Of a stretch of DNA of 64,000 nucleotides, positions 8,869-18,583 are shown in pieces. The notes under the pieces were generated by a model. That model was given only the letters and a program-made list of their open reading frames with translations, was not told where the DNA came from and made no database searches. The DNA lies in NCBI RefSeq assembly GCF_041053055.1, contig NZ_CP163443.1:3720001-3784000 (forward strand), in the 5' to 3' direction. The DNA comes from Streptomyces sp. R41 (GTDB taxonomy: Bacteria > Actinomycetota > Actinomycetes > Streptomycetales > Streptomycetaceae). The translations under genes and the position numbers were made by a program. The stretch's first letter is position 1. Each line of letters begins with the position of its first letter.

Positions 8869-9660
8869 TTACGCCGGCGCCTTCGCGGTGGCAGATGCGG
8901 CGACCGCCTCTTCGTGAGAGGGCGGGACGGCCGTGACTGCCTCGCGGTCGGGCGCGAGCGGGTCGGTCACCGTGCCGGTCTCTTCATCGAACAGCCCCTG
9001 CGCCAGCCTGGTCACCGCTGCGGCGACCGGCGGCGCCAGGTCGGCCACGGCGCGAAGACCGGACAGGACGTCGTCGGGTCGAACGGCAGGCGTCACGTGC
9101 CGAACAACCAGCCGCAGTATCGCACAGGGCTGGTCGGTCGGCCTATCAGCCTGTGGACTCTGCGTCTCGCTGTGCGTCTCAAGGCTTGCTACGGCGCTGC
9201 GGGCGTCGAACGTCCGCATGCCGTTCTTCGTCCTGCGCTGGACCTCGACGACATCGGCCGCCTTGAAGGCCTCGACCGCGCGCTCCGCGTCTGCCGGGTC
9301 CACGCCGTCCAGGCGCAGCTCCCACACGGAAGCGGTGAGCCGGTCGGCGAGACCCGAGGTACGGGCCTCGACCGCGTCGATGATGTCGAGCCCTGCGGGC
9401 AACGACTCGTCGAGGAGCTCGCGCAGCTTGTCCGGGTCACGCGTCTCGGTGAGCGCGATCTCCAGATACTCCGCCTCACTGCCCGTGCCGGTGGGTGCGG
9501 CATTGGCGTACGACACCTTCGGATGCGGCGTGAACCCCGCCGAGTACGCCATGGGCACCTCGGCACGGCGCAACGCACGCTCGAAGGCGCGCTGGAAGTC
9601 ACGGTGGCTGGTGAACCGGAGGCGGCCGCGCTTGGTGTAGCGCAGTCGGATGCGCTGCAC
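8869..9660 (-). CDS. TIGR03936 family radical-SAM-associated protein (DUF2344)
   Basis: This 263-residue protein begins VQRIRLRYTKRGRLRFTSHRDFQRAFERAL and has the conserved GFTPHPKVSYANAAPTGTGSEAEYLEI. Both mark the DUF2344/TIGR03936 family, which is usually encoded beside, or fused to, a TIGR03960 radical SAM protein and near rne/rng. Its chemistry is unknown; a link to the radical SAM partner is inferred from genome context. The annotated start is GTG. The frame stays open 14 codons upstream to a CTG without any ATG, GTG or TTG, so an N-terminal extension is possible. In this genome its usual partner is nearly 20 kb away at 29.4 kb. Confidence 0.88.
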   Translation of the reverse strand: MQRIRLRYTKRGRLRFTSHRDFQRAFERALRRAEVPMAYSAGFTPHPKVSYANAAPTGTGSEAEYLEIALTETRDPDKLRELLDESLPAGLDIIDAVEARTSGLADRLTASVWELRLDGVDPADAERAVEAFKAADVVEVQRRTKNGMRTFDARSAVASLETHSETQSPQADRPTDQPCAILRLVVRHVTPAVRPDDVLSGLRAVADLAPPVAAAVTRLAQGLFDEETGTVTDPLAPDREAVTAVPPSHEEAVAASATAKAPA

Positions 9661-9708
9661 CGCGGGTGCGGGCGGCGGGCCTTCGGGCTGTCGCTTGCCC
9701 AGTGTCGT

Positions 9709-11019
9709 TCAGTCCTTCGTGAGAGCGGTCGTACTGCTACCTAGAGTACGTGTCTCGCCGGGCTGTGGTTCCCGGCGGGGCTTCGCCAAAGGCACCCGCT
9801 CCGGCTCGCGCGGGGCGCCGAAGAGCATCCGCCGGAAGTCGGCGCGGGCCTGCCGTGCGGACTCGCGGGCGGCGGCCAGGGCCTGCCGTGTCGCCCGTCC
9901 CACGCTGCGCGCGGCCTCGGCGGCGGGCCGCAGGACCGTGTCACGAATGACGTGCCCGACGGGCGTCAGCACGGCCTGGTACGCCCAGCGCACCGGCTCC
10001 ACGAAGATCCACCGGAAGAGTCGCCCGAGGAACCGCCCGACGGCGAGCGAGATGTGTCCTGCTATGCGCCAGGCATGCCCCAGGGCCGCGCCGATCTCCC
10101 TGCCGATGACGGCGAGCACGCGTCCGACCGGCACGAGCACCCAGCGCCATATCGCGAGCGCGGGCAGCACCAGCAGGATGCGCAGCGTCCAGTAGATCGC
10201 GGCGCCGATCCCGGTGAAGATCATCCGTACGAGCCACACGAGACCGCGCGCCAGCCAGGCGATCCCCCTGCCGACGGGCGCGAGAACCCACTCGTACAGC
10301 CACCGGGCCGGCAGGACGAGGAGGTACCGCGCCAGCCAGGCAACGGCGGTGTACACCCCGATCCCGACGGCCGTGAGCACCAGCCCCAATCCCTTGAACA
10401 ACCACACGATCGCGTGCCCGACAGGCGTGAGAACCCACTCGTACAGCCACCGGGCCGGTACGACGAGGAGGTACCGCGCCAGCCAGGCAACGGCGGTGTA
10501 CACCCCGATCCCGACGGCCGTGAGCACCAGCCCCAATCCCTTGAACAACCAGACGATCGCGTGTCCGACAGGCGTGAGTACCCGCGTGTACAGCCACGCG
10601 AGTCCGAGCGCGATGCCCCCGAACACCCGGGCGATCCCGGCCCCGATCCCCCGCGCCGCCCACGCGATCGCGTGTCCGATGGGCGTCAGCACCGTGCGGT
10701 ACAGCCACACCGCGGGTACGACGATCAGCACATGGCCGAGCCAGGCCAGCACCCTGCCGACCGGCACGACCACGTAACGCCACAAGGTCACCCACGGCCA
10801 GACGAACACCGCCCACGCCACCCAGGCCAGCACCCGCCCGACCGGCCGCAGCACGGTGTCCCGCAGGAACCTTCCGCCCACGACCAGCGCGTCCCACACC
10901 ATCCGCACCGGCAAGACCAGGACGAGCACCACGATCCGTACGGGAATGCGGATCGCGACGGCGAGGCACCCCTCGGCCTGCGCCACGGGCCGCTCAGCAG
11001 GCGCCTTTTCCAGATCCAT
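9709..11019 (-). CDS. Hydrophobic protein built from repeated LTPVGHAI units (unknown function)
   Basis: Not recognised. The 436 residues contain about nine units with the pattern [W/T]-V-L-x-P-[V/I]-G-[H/R]-x-[I/L] followed by a hydrophobic, Trp- and Leu-rich stretch. Two adjacent 49-residue units are nearly identical (…VLTPVGHAIVWLFKG). The repeats suggest serial membrane-spanning or membrane-lying helices, each opening with a Pro-Val-Gly turn. A basic, Arg- and Ala-rich C-terminus (residues about 360-436) looks cytoplasmic and helical. It lies 15 bp after the GNAT gene and 48 bp before TIGR03936, so the three may be cotranscribed. At DNA level a 147-bp tandem duplication is visible. Confidence 0.8.
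   Translation of the reverse strand: MDLEKAPAERPVAQAEGCLAVAIRIPVRIVVLVLVLPVRMVWDALVVGGRFLRDTVLRPVGRVLAWVAWAVFVWPWVTLWRYVVVPVGRVLAWLGHVLIVVPAVWLYRTVLTPIGHAIAWAARGIGAGIARVFGGIALGLAWLYTRVLTPVGHAIVWLFKGLGLVLTAVGIGVYTAVAWLARYLLVVPARWLYEWVLTPVGHAIVWLFKGLGLVLTAVGIGVYTAVAWLARYLLVLPARWLYEWVLAPVGRGIAWLARGLVWLVRMIFTGIGAAIYWTLRILLVLPALAIWRWVLVPVGRVLAVIGREIGAALGHAWRIAGHISLAVGRFLGRLFRWIFVEPVRWAYQAVLTPVGHVIRDTVLRPAAEAARSVGRATRQALAAARESARQARADFRRMLFGAPREPERVPLAKPRREPQPGETRTLGSSTTALTKD
10282..10575. repeat. Two tandem copies of a 147-bp coding repeat
   Basis: GAGAACCCACTCGTACAGCC recurs at 10282 and 10429, and the following 130 bp match almost base for base, including synonymous positions. It encodes the two nearly identical 49-residue units of the membrane-repeat protein, so the duplication is recent or kept identical by gene conversion. 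Confidence 0.85.
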
Positions 11020-11034
11020 ACCTGCGTAGACGCG

Positions 11035-11583
11035 TCAGACGCCGTCATGGATGCGGTCGGTGGGCACCCAGTACCGGAGCTTCCCGTCCCGCTCGTCCTC
11101 GAACTCCCCGCCGGCCGCCTCGATCACCTTGCGGGAGCCGATGTTCGTGATGTCGCAGGTGACCAGCACTCGGTCGAGCCCAAGGCCATGGGCGTACGGC
11201 AGCACATCCCGGAGCATCGCCGTGGCGTACCCCTTGCGGCGGGCGCTCGGACGTACGCCGTACCCGATGTGCCCGCCGAGTTCGAGCAGCGAGGGCGTGA
11301 GCCGGTGCCGTATCTGGATGCGCCCGAGGTAGGAGTCCCCGTCGACGTACCAGTACCAGGTGGCGGGCACGAACCCCTCCGGGCGGCGCCCCTCCTCCAG
11401 CTCCTCCTCACGGATCGCGGCGACGTACCGCGCGAAGCCGTGCGACTCGTGCCAGGTGTCCCCGTACAAGTCCAGCTCTCTATTGAGGGTGTCGCCGAAG
11501 AACTCACCCTCGGCGACGTTCTCCCGCACGGCCCCCAGGAAGGAGGCCCGGTAACGGACATGAGGCGTCGTCAGCTGTGGCAT
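11035..11583 (-). CDS. GNAT family N-acetyltransferase
   Basis: This 182-residue acetyl-CoA-dependent acetyltransferase has the acetyl-CoA pyrophosphate loop as YGVRPSARRKGYATAMLRDVLPYA and a C-terminal domain with LVTCDITNIGSRKVIEAAGGEFED, typical of the RimJ/unclassified GNAT3 group. The ATG at 11583 gives the family N-terminus MPQLTTPHVRYRASF; the frame extends 72 codons further up without family resemblance. The substrate is unknown. It is first in a possible three-gene run with the repeat protein and TIGR03936. Confidence 0.82.
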   Translation of the reverse strand: MPQLTTPHVRYRASFLGAVRENVAEGEFFGDTLNRELDLYGDTWHESHGFARYVAAIREEELEEGRRPEGFVPATWYWYVDGDSYLGRIQIRHRLTPSLLELGGHIGYGVRPSARRKGYATAMLRDVLPYAHGLGLDRVLVTCDITNIGSRKVIEAAGGEFEDERDGKLRYWVPTDRIHDGV

Positions 11584-11876
11584 GGAGGCAGTGTGCAGGG
11601 GCGACCGCCTTGCGCGCAGGCCCTGGCACGTACCGGAACCGCGGCCGCTCATCCACGCGGGAGTGAGCCGCAACAGCGCCCGATCGGCCTCATGTGAGCC
11701 CGATAGGGCATCAATGTGCAAAAAATGACCCATCAGCACGTATGAATTAGTCCGATACGTGGACAACTGTGCGCGTTTCTGACCGAATACGCCTCTCAAC
11801 CCACCGGACTCAGGTCAAGCTCTCACCCGGCTTCGGGGAATCCCCCCGGGACAGGTTGAATGCAAGGAGCACGTAG

Positions 11877-12698
<822 letters not shown>

Positions 12699-12722
12699 GT
12701 CCAACCGTCCGGCACACCGCAT

Positions 12723-12765
12723 AAGGGGCGTCCGATGGACCGTAACGGACCGTCGGACGCCCCTT
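12723..12765 (+). terminator. Terminator of the collagen-like gene
   Basis: A 43-nt hairpin has 21-base arms (19 paired; arm start AAGGGGCGTCCGA) and begins 24 bp past the stop codon. Confidence 0.85.
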
Positions 12766-12782
12766 GCGGCGCCCGGAGCCTC

Positions 12783-13165
12783 TGCCCACAAATCTGCACA
12801 ACAAGAAGACGAAGTGGTCGTCGCCGAGGACCCGGTCGCCGTGGCAGACCAGTGCGCACACGTCCAACTCGGGGGGCCGTCGCCCCTCCTACCAGTCGGC
12901 CACCCCGCTGTCTTGCGCGGTCCATGGAGATCGCCCACCGTCATTCGAGCGCCGGGCCTCACGGCTTGCCCTCATCGCCCGGGACCAGCAGCATGCACTG
13001 CGCCAGAACCACCCGGTATGGCGGGCACCTCGGACCGTTGCGCCTCGACCCGCTGTTCGTACTCCACCTGCTACGCCGCCAGTTGCCGCTGCCGTTGTGC
13101 CTCGGCGTCCTGCGCGGCCTGCCAGTCCCGTACGAAACGAGCCCGCGCCTCGGCCTGCACCCGCA
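12783..13165 (-). pseudogene. Remnant of a TerD-domain protein
   Basis: On the minus strand, 12873-12783 reads LDVCALVCHGDRVLGDDHFVF, which matches the TerD core pattern LD-CALL-GRV--DDHFVFFN (tellurite/stress family), then loses the frame. Further upstream (13165-13069) another frame reads VQAEARARFVRDWQAAQDAE followed by a stop. No intact frame links the two. The 560 bp between the collagen gene and 13271 hold nothing else I can support. Confidence 0.45.
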
Positions 13166-13270
13166 CACACCGCCCAGACACCGGCCAACCCGGCAGAGCG
13201 ACTACCCATCCGTGCAGGCCCGCCCCCGGGATGCCGGTTCCCGGGGCGGCGCGTCAGCCCGCCAGGGCGG

Positions 13271-14767
13271 CTAGCTCTTCTCCTTGCGTACGAGCAGGCT
13301 CACGGTCATCCCCGTCACCGATTCACTCGCGGACAGCTTGTACTGGCTCTGCAGGGCGTTCGCCTGCATCGGGTTGATGGCGGTGAAAGGGAAGTCGGCG
13401 CCCTGGGTCAGCAGCCAGATACGTTGCTCGCCCTTGAGGCAATGGACCGGGGCGGAGCACTCGACCGGGTAAAGGTCGTTGATCGCGGTGGGGGTCCTGG
13501 ACAGGAAGACGTCGCGCATCTTCAGGTCGCGGGGCAGGTAGTACTGGACTCCGCTGTCGAGCTTCCAGGTGTTCGCGCGGTCGTAGACGACGGCGTCCCC
13601 GGGCTGGTGGCGCTGCTTGATCACGTCGGCCGCCGCCGCGTAGTCGAGGGGCACGGGGGCGTCGTGCTCGAACGGCTGTCGCATCTGTTTCTGATCGGAC
13701 AGGGTGAGGACGGCCAGCGCCGCGACGAGGGCCGCGGTGGCTTTCCGGGAGCGGGGGACCGTGGAGAGGCCGGCGCCGGCGAGGAGTGCCCAGGCCGGGA
13801 GGGTGAAGAGGACGTAGACGTGGCGGAAGTAGGAGACCTCGCCGTGCGAGGCGAGCCAGACGAGGACGGGGGGCACAAGGGCCCAGGTGCCGCACAGGAG
13901 CAGGGGGGCCTTGCGCGGCGAACGGGCCAGAAGGGCAAGGGCGATCAGGGCGCCGGCGCACAGCGCGGAGGCGAAGACGTCACGCATCATCGACAGGAAT
14001 GCCCAGGAGTCGGGCTCCGGGACCCAGTACAGCTGGCGTTGCGCCTGGGAGCGGCCGAGCAGGGCGACCGGGGCGACGCAGCCGGCGGTGGCCAGAAGAG
14101 CTAGGCCGGACTTCCACCACAGGGAGCGGTCCTGTCGCGCATGGGCCGCGAGCACGCAGGCGTGGGCGAGTACGACGGACAGCGCGATCAGGTGGAGAAG
14201 TCCGACGACGGCCAGGGTGAGTGAGTAGGCAGCCCATCGCCAGGGACTGCGAGGGTTGTCCAGCGCCCGGAGCAGCAGGAGCGTCGCCAGGGAGACGGCG
14301 AAAATCACCAGCGCGTAGCTGCGGGCTTCCTGGCCATAGCGGCTCACCGCCGGCACGATCGCGAAGAGAATTCCGGCGAGAATCCCGGCACGGTGTCCGA
14401 AGAGCCGGTCTCCGATGAGACTCACTACGGACGCGGTTCCGGCCACTGCCAACGCGGTGGGAATCCGCAGGGAAATGACGGAATCGCCGAAGAGCCCCAC
14501 CCACAGGTGCATCAGCAGGTAATACGTGCCGTGCACGGCGTCGACGTTCTGGAGAGTGGCGAGGATCTGGCCGGTGCTGCGGTTCACCATGTCCCAGGTG
14601 ACCAATTCGTCGCGGCCCAGCTGAGAGTCGGCCAGTCCGTAGTCGGTCAGGCCGAAAGTGAGGACGAACGGCCACAGCCACAGGCCGGTCCGGCTACCTC
14701 CGGGCTCGGGGGCCTCGGCGCTCCGGAATTCATCGCGTGAAGCGGGAATCGGCGCGGTGATTACCAT
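13271..14767 (-). CDS. GT39-type membrane glycosyltransferase (mannosyltransferase-like)
   Basis: This 498-residue polytopic protein has the fold of polyprenyl-phosphate-dependent glycosyltransferases (GT39/PMT2 group). The first extracytoplasmic loop carries the acidic GRDELVTWD that such enzymes need, and is followed by about ten hydrophobic helices and a C-terminal soluble domain (DVIKQRHQPGDAVVYDRANTWKLDSGVQYYLPRD). I chose ATG 14767 because GGGAG lies 6 nt upstream; an upstream start would add 12 residues. The sugar and acceptor are unknown. It is divergent from the next gene across a 184-bp region that must hold both promoters. Confidence 0.82.
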   Translation of the reverse strand: MVITAPIPASRDEFRSAEAPEPGGSRTGLWLWPFVLTFGLTDYGLADSQLGRDELVTWDMVNRSTGQILATLQNVDAVHGTYYLLMHLWVGLFGDSVISLRIPTALAVAGTASVVSLIGDRLFGHRAGILAGILFAIVPAVSRYGQEARSYALVIFAVSLATLLLLRALDNPRSPWRWAAYSLTLAVVGLLHLIALSVVLAHACVLAAHARQDRSLWWKSGLALLATAGCVAPVALLGRSQAQRQLYWVPEPDSWAFLSMMRDVFASALCAGALIALALLARSPRKAPLLLCGTWALVPPVLVWLASHGEVSYFRHVYVLFTLPAWALLAGAGLSTVPRSRKATAALVAALAVLTLSDQKQMRQPFEHDAPVPLDYAAAADVIKQRHQPGDAVVYDRANTWKLDSGVQYYLPRDLKMRDVFLSRTPTAINDLYPVECSAPVHCLKGEQRIWLLTQGADFPFTAINPMQANALQSQYKLSASESVTGMTVSLLVRKEKS

Positions 14768-14951
14768 AAAAATCTCCCATGCCCGGCAGCAGGAACTGCT
14801 CACTTATACACAGGCGCGGGCAGCCGGAACGACAGGCAGGTCGAGCCACCACCTATATGGGCGTCAAGTCTCCGGCGACGGTGCTTGCTTGGGGTTTCGC
14901 GACTCACTAAAGTCACCGCTCGATCCTTTTCATCACAGAAAAGAAGAAGAC

Positions 14952-16079
14952 ATGAAAACGGTCTGCCTCAATATGATCGTCAAGAATGAGGCACACGTGA
15001 TCCGACGCTGCCTCGAATCCGTGCGCCCCCTTGTCGACACATGGGTCATCCTTGACACAGGCTCGGCCGACGGCACCCAGGACGTCATCCGCGAAACTCT
15101 CGCCGACCTGCCCGGGGCGCTGTACGAGAGCCCTTGGAAGGGCTTCGACCTGAGCCGCACCGAGGCGATCGATCTGGCACGGGACCGCGCGGACTACCTT
15201 CTGTTCATCGACGCCGACGACGTGATGGAGACCGGTCCGGGCTTCACGATGCCGGAACTGACCTATGACTGCTACGACTTCGAGGTGCGCCACGGTCCCA
15301 TCGTCCACTGGCGCCCGACGATGGTGTCGACGCGCCTCCCCTGGCGGTACGTCGGTGTGCTGCACGAGTACCTGGAGTGCGACACGCCTTTCAGCCGGGC
15401 GACCTTCGAAGGCGCGCGCATGGTCATCATGGGCGGCGGCGGACGTCTCCAGGGAAGCCAGCGGAAGAAGTATCTCCGCGATGCCGCGATCCTCAAGGAG
15501 GGACTCACCAAGGAGCCGGACAACGCCCGTTACGCCTTCTATCTTGCCCAGAGCTGGCGCGACGCAGGTGAACCCGCGAAGGCGCTCGCCGCGTACGACC
15601 GGCGCGCGGCCATGGGCGGCTTCGCCGAGGAAGCGTTCTGTGCCCGGCTCTACGCGGCGCGGCTCGCGGTGGATCTCAAGCGCCGGATGCCCGAGGTCAT
15701 GTCCCGTTTCCTGGAGGCGCACGAGTACCGGCCCACACGGGCCGAACCGCTCGGTGAGCTCGCACACCTGTGCCGTATGAACGGAGAGCGCTGGCCGCTC
15801 GCGTACATGTTCGCGCGGCGCGCGGTGGAGATCCCGCAGCCGGAGGACATCCTGTTCGTGGAGCATCCCTGGTACGACTGGCGAGCGCTGGACGAACTGG
15901 CCGTGGCGTCGTACTGGGTGGGCGCGTACCGCGAATCCCTGGAGTGCTGCGAGAAGCTACTGGACGGCGGGAAGTTGCCCGACGCCCATCGTGAACGAGT
16001 CGTCGCGAACAGGGACTTCGCGCGCGCCAAGCTCCGTCTGGGCTCCGGGGCGGGCGCGAGGACACTCGTCGGCAACTGA
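14952..16079 (+). CDS. Family 2 glycosyltransferase with TPR-like C-terminal half
   Basis: This 375-residue cytoplasmic protein begins KTVCLNMIVKNEAHVIRRCL, the start of a GT-A nucleotide-sugar-binding domain. It has WVILDTGSADGTQD and the metal-binding DxD as LLFIDADDVME. The second half is helical, with repeats such as ARYAFYLAQSWRDAGEPAKALAAYDRRA, resembling TPR units found in this glycosyltransferase subfamily. ATG 14952 lies in AAGAAGAAGACATG; the longer frame to 14658 is the antisense of the divergent gene. It is presumably paired with the divergent GT39 gene in glycan or glycoprotein synthesis (inference). Confidence 0.87.
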   Translation: MKTVCLNMIVKNEAHVIRRCLESVRPLVDTWVILDTGSADGTQDVIRETLADLPGALYESPWKGFDLSRTEAIDLARDRADYLLFIDADDVMETGPGFTMPELTYDCYDFEVRHGPIVHWRPTMVSTRLPWRYVGVLHEYLECDTPFSRATFEGARMVIMGGGGRLQGSQRKKYLRDAAILKEGLTKEPDNARYAFYLAQSWRDAGEPAKALAAYDRRAAMGGFAEEAFCARLYAARLAVDLKRRMPEVMSRFLEAHEYRPTRAEPLGELAHLCRMNGERWPLAYMFARRAVEIPQPEDILFVEHPWYDWRALDELAVASYWVGAYRESLECCEKLLDGGKLPDAHRERVVANRDFARAKLRLGSGAGARTLVGN

Positions 16080-16171
16080 TCCGGCGGCAGAACGGCCGTC
16101 GTTCCGCGCGGAGACCGGACATCGGCAGGGGAAGCGGCCGGCCATACTGCCGCCCCTCCCAGTCTGCCACG

Positions 16172-16347
16172 AGCGCTGATTTCACCCTCTATGCCGCCGA
16201 GGAGCGCGAGGCCGTGCCCGCCGCGGCCGTCGCCGCCTCCCCGGGCTGCGGCAACCCCACCGCGCTGGCAGACCCCCACGAGGGCGAACGCGTCCTGGAC
16301 CTGGGCTCCGGCGCGGCATCGACGTCCTGCTCTCCGCCCGCGGCGTC
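16172..16347 (+). pseudogene. Fragment of arsenite methyltransferase (arsM)
   Basis: The frame reads AAEEREAVPAAAVAASPGCG and then NPTALADPHEGERVLDLGSG, the ArsM signature plus SAM motif I. A one-base deletion then shifts the frame, and GIDVLLSARGVGP continues in the next frame. Nothing before or after is present: the N-terminal third and the rest of the methyltransferase are missing, and transposase-derived sequence starts right after GVGP. Known ArsM proteins are about 260-350 residues. Confidence 0.75.
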
Positions 16348-16349
16348 GG

Positions 16350-16630
16350 CCCACATCAGGGTGATCGTGGAGAACGCCTCGCGCAGCGCGGCGGTGGTGC
16401 GGAACGCACCGTCGCGGTCCTGCGAGGAGGCGGTCGTGACCACGACGGCCGGCAGCAGCCCGCCGGTGTCGACCGCGACGTGCCGCTTGCGGCCTTGATC
16501 TTCTTCCCGCCGTCGTACCCGTTGCCGGCGGTCGGGATGTTGTCGGCGGCGCGGACGGTCTGGGAGTCGATCACGGCCGCGGTCGGCACTGGGCCACGCC
16601 CGTCGGCCAGACGCGCACCTTCACACAGCG
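16350..16630 (-). pseudogene. IS5-like transposase remnant, frameshifted
   Basis: On the minus strand PTAAVIDSQTVRAADNIPTA followed by GNGYDGGKKIK is the first DDE-Asp region of an IS5-group transposase. After a frameshift it continues HVAVDTGGLLPAVVVTTASS and QDRDGAFRTTAALREAFSTI. Both ends are missing and no inverted repeats are visible. It abuts the arsM fragment. The interval 16631-16787 shows no further gene. Confidence 0.8.
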
Positions 16631-16787
16631 CTGCGCGAGTGGCAAGCCTGGACAGCCCTCTCCCACCAGGAGTTCTTCACCTGCCGGGCGAACCGCCCAT
16701 CGATCGAGCGCGCGTGGGCCGTTCGCAGTGGCCGGATGTTCCGCCCGGCACCCAACACCTTTTGCCGACGCCGTCGACGAAGGCGCG

Positions 16788-17603
16788 TCAGTGGTGGTGG
16801 CCTTGCCGGCCGAGGGTCTCCACGGGGGTCGCGCCGGGGCGGGTCCACTGGGGCACGGGCCGGCTGGTCGGACCCCAGGTGGCGTTCCCGTCGGCGTCCG
16901 AGCGCCAGTACCAGCAGGCCTGGCGGCCCACAGACGGGTGCCCCTCGCGGACATCGCCGATCACAGGCCGGCCTTCGGGGTTGTCCTCCCACGCCTCGCC
17001 GCGGCCGTAAGGCGTCATGTCGAGCAGGCTGAGGGACCCGTTGACCGGCTCGTTGCCACGGCCCGTCGTGGAGTAGGTGAGGAACACACGGTCGCCGTCG
17101 CGCAGGAAGCAGGTGATGTAACCCATGCTGCCGCCGACCGGCGCGTCCACGTCGCGCACCGAGTACCAGGGCTGGGTGTAGCCCATGAACTCGACGTAGG
17201 AGGCCACCTCGTCCCACGGGCCCGTGGTCAGGATGGCGAACGAGACGCCGCGGGCGTTGAGGTAGACGGCGTCCTTCATGTGCCAGGCCGTGGTGGTGCA
17301 GCCCTCGCACTGCCCCTGGTGCGGCGCGCCGTCGTACCACATGTGCTTGTAGACCACGAGCTCGTCGCGGCCCTGGAACAGGTCCAGGAACGGGACCGGC
17401 CCGTCGGGTCCGACGACCTCGACCGTCCCGTCGAGCTCCACCATCGGCAGCCGCCGCCGGGCCGCGGCGATCGCGTCGCCCTCATGAGTGTGCGCCTTCT
17501 CGCGGACCAGCAGCTCCTCGCGCGCCGCCTGCCAGGTGGCCAGGTCGACGACCGGCGGCTTGCCGGGGAGGTTGCTGCTCGCGTTGCCGGGCGTGGTCGT
17601 CAT
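16788..17603 (-). CDS. DUF899 family thioredoxin-fold protein
   Basis: This 271-residue protein matches the DUF899 family: VVDLATWQAAREELLVREKA, RRRLPMVELD, then LVVYKHMWYDG with a CxxC (QCEGCTT), FAILTTGPWDEV and FLRDGDRVFLTYSTTGRG. The fold is peroxiredoxin/thioredoxin-like and the CxxC is in the redox-loop position. The reaction is not established. The start is ATG 17603. A second, distinct DUF899 gene lies at 21894. Confidence 0.88.
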   Translation of the reverse strand: MTTTPGNASSNLPGKPPVVDLATWQAAREELLVREKAHTHEGDAIAAARRRLPMVELDGTVEVVGPDGPVPFLDLFQGRDELVVYKHMWYDGAPHQGQCEGCTTTAWHMKDAVYLNARGVSFAILTTGPWDEVASYVEFMGYTQPWYSVRDVDAPVGGSMGYITCFLRDGDRVFLTYSTTGRGNEPVNGSLSLLDMTPYGRGEAWEDNPEGRPVIGDVREGHPSVGRQACWYWRSDADGNATWGPTSRPVPQWTRPGATPVETLGRQGHHH

Positions 17604-17896
17604 GGTGTCCTCCGTGGTGTCGTGCCGGGCAGCGTCGTACCACGTCCTACGACGCTCACCAGAACAGACTCGCGGCCCGGCCGGAACTCATCGCGGCAGG
17701 GGGCGCCCTCGGCCGAGCCTGCACGGACCACGCCGGGCTGACAAGTTCACAGATGCGCTCTTGGGCAGCCTGCATTCGCAGAAAGAACCGGGCACCGGAG
17801 CGGCCTGACCAACCAGTTGCGCGAATGCCCTGACAGCCGCCACCCGGACGGGGAAGGCTTCCTCTCGCTCCACGCACGTCACACCCGGGGGGGATC

Positions 17897-18568
17897 ATGG
17901 CCGACAGTCCGCAGCGCCCGCCACGGCCCGACGAGGAGGATCTCGTCCGGTTTCACAACGGCGACACCCTCGACAACATCCCGGTCGTCCGACTGCGCGA
18001 AGACGCTGCCCGGCGTCATCCGTGGCTCAAGTGGGGCGGGTTGGCGGTCCTTGCCGGCGCGGTGGGAGCGCTCGCCGGCTTCGGGGTGGCTTCGCTCATC
18101 GGCGGCACCTCGCCGCAGGGTGCGGACGCTGCGGCGCATGCAGCACCGACGGCGGTGGCCACGAGCACGACCACGGCGTCCCCCGAGACGGATTCAGCCA
18201 CGCCGTCGGCGTCGATCTGGACAGCTCCCTCACCTTCGACCGAGCCACCCGAGATCACGACGCAAGCCGGCCTCGAACAGGTGCGCGTCATCCAGGCACC
18301 CACGACAGGCGGTGATCCGAGCACGTCGTACTGCCTCGTCTACACAGGATCGGACAGCGCAGGCGTGAAGGACGCGATCCTGCTCGCGAACACACCCGCC
18401 TACCAGTGCGCCGACCTGCTTCCGTACGACCTGACGCACGGTGCTTTCCTGACGGAGATGCCCGAGTGCGAGCCTCCGTCCCGCGCCGCGGTGCTCTCTT
18501 TCGCGGACAGCGCGGGCTGGGGCGAAGCGGTCTATTTCACATGCCTGACCCGGCATCACGGTGCGTAG
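17897..18568 (+). CDS. Single-pass membrane protein of unknown function
   Basis: Not recognised. The 223 residues have a charged cytoplasmic N-terminus (about 45 residues), one membrane segment (LAVLAGAVGALAGFGVASLIGG, about 48-69), a Ser/Thr/Pro-rich stalk (about 85-120) and an extracytoplasmic domain of about 100 residues with four Cys (SYCLVYT, YQCADLL, PECEPP, YFTCLT). The ATG follows a GGGGGGATC site. The 290 bp upstream hold no gene. It converges with the small ORF at 18584. Confidence 0.7.
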   Translation: MADSPQRPPRPDEEDLVRFHNGDTLDNIPVVRLREDAARRHPWLKWGGLAVLAGAVGALAGFGVASLIGGTSPQGADAAAHAAPTAVATSTTTASPETDSATPSASIWTAPSPSTEPPEITTQAGLEQVRVIQAPTTGGDPSTSYCLVYTGSDSAGVKDAILLANTPAYQCADLLPYDLTHGAFLTEMPECEPPSRAAVLSFADSAGWGEAVYFTCLTRHHGA

Positions 18569-18583
18569 GACTCGAACCCGGGC

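Noticed and set aside
3943..9744. A 1933-residue plus-strand open frame across rplU, rne and TIGR03936
   Set aside because: It is antisense to well-supported genes; in GC-rich DNA the opposite frame stays open for thousands of bases. The translation is Leu/Gly/Arg/Asp-rich with no motif.
16610..16790. Short frames between the transposase remnant and the DUF899 gene
   Set aside because: No start site, no family likeness, and mutually overlapping on both strands.
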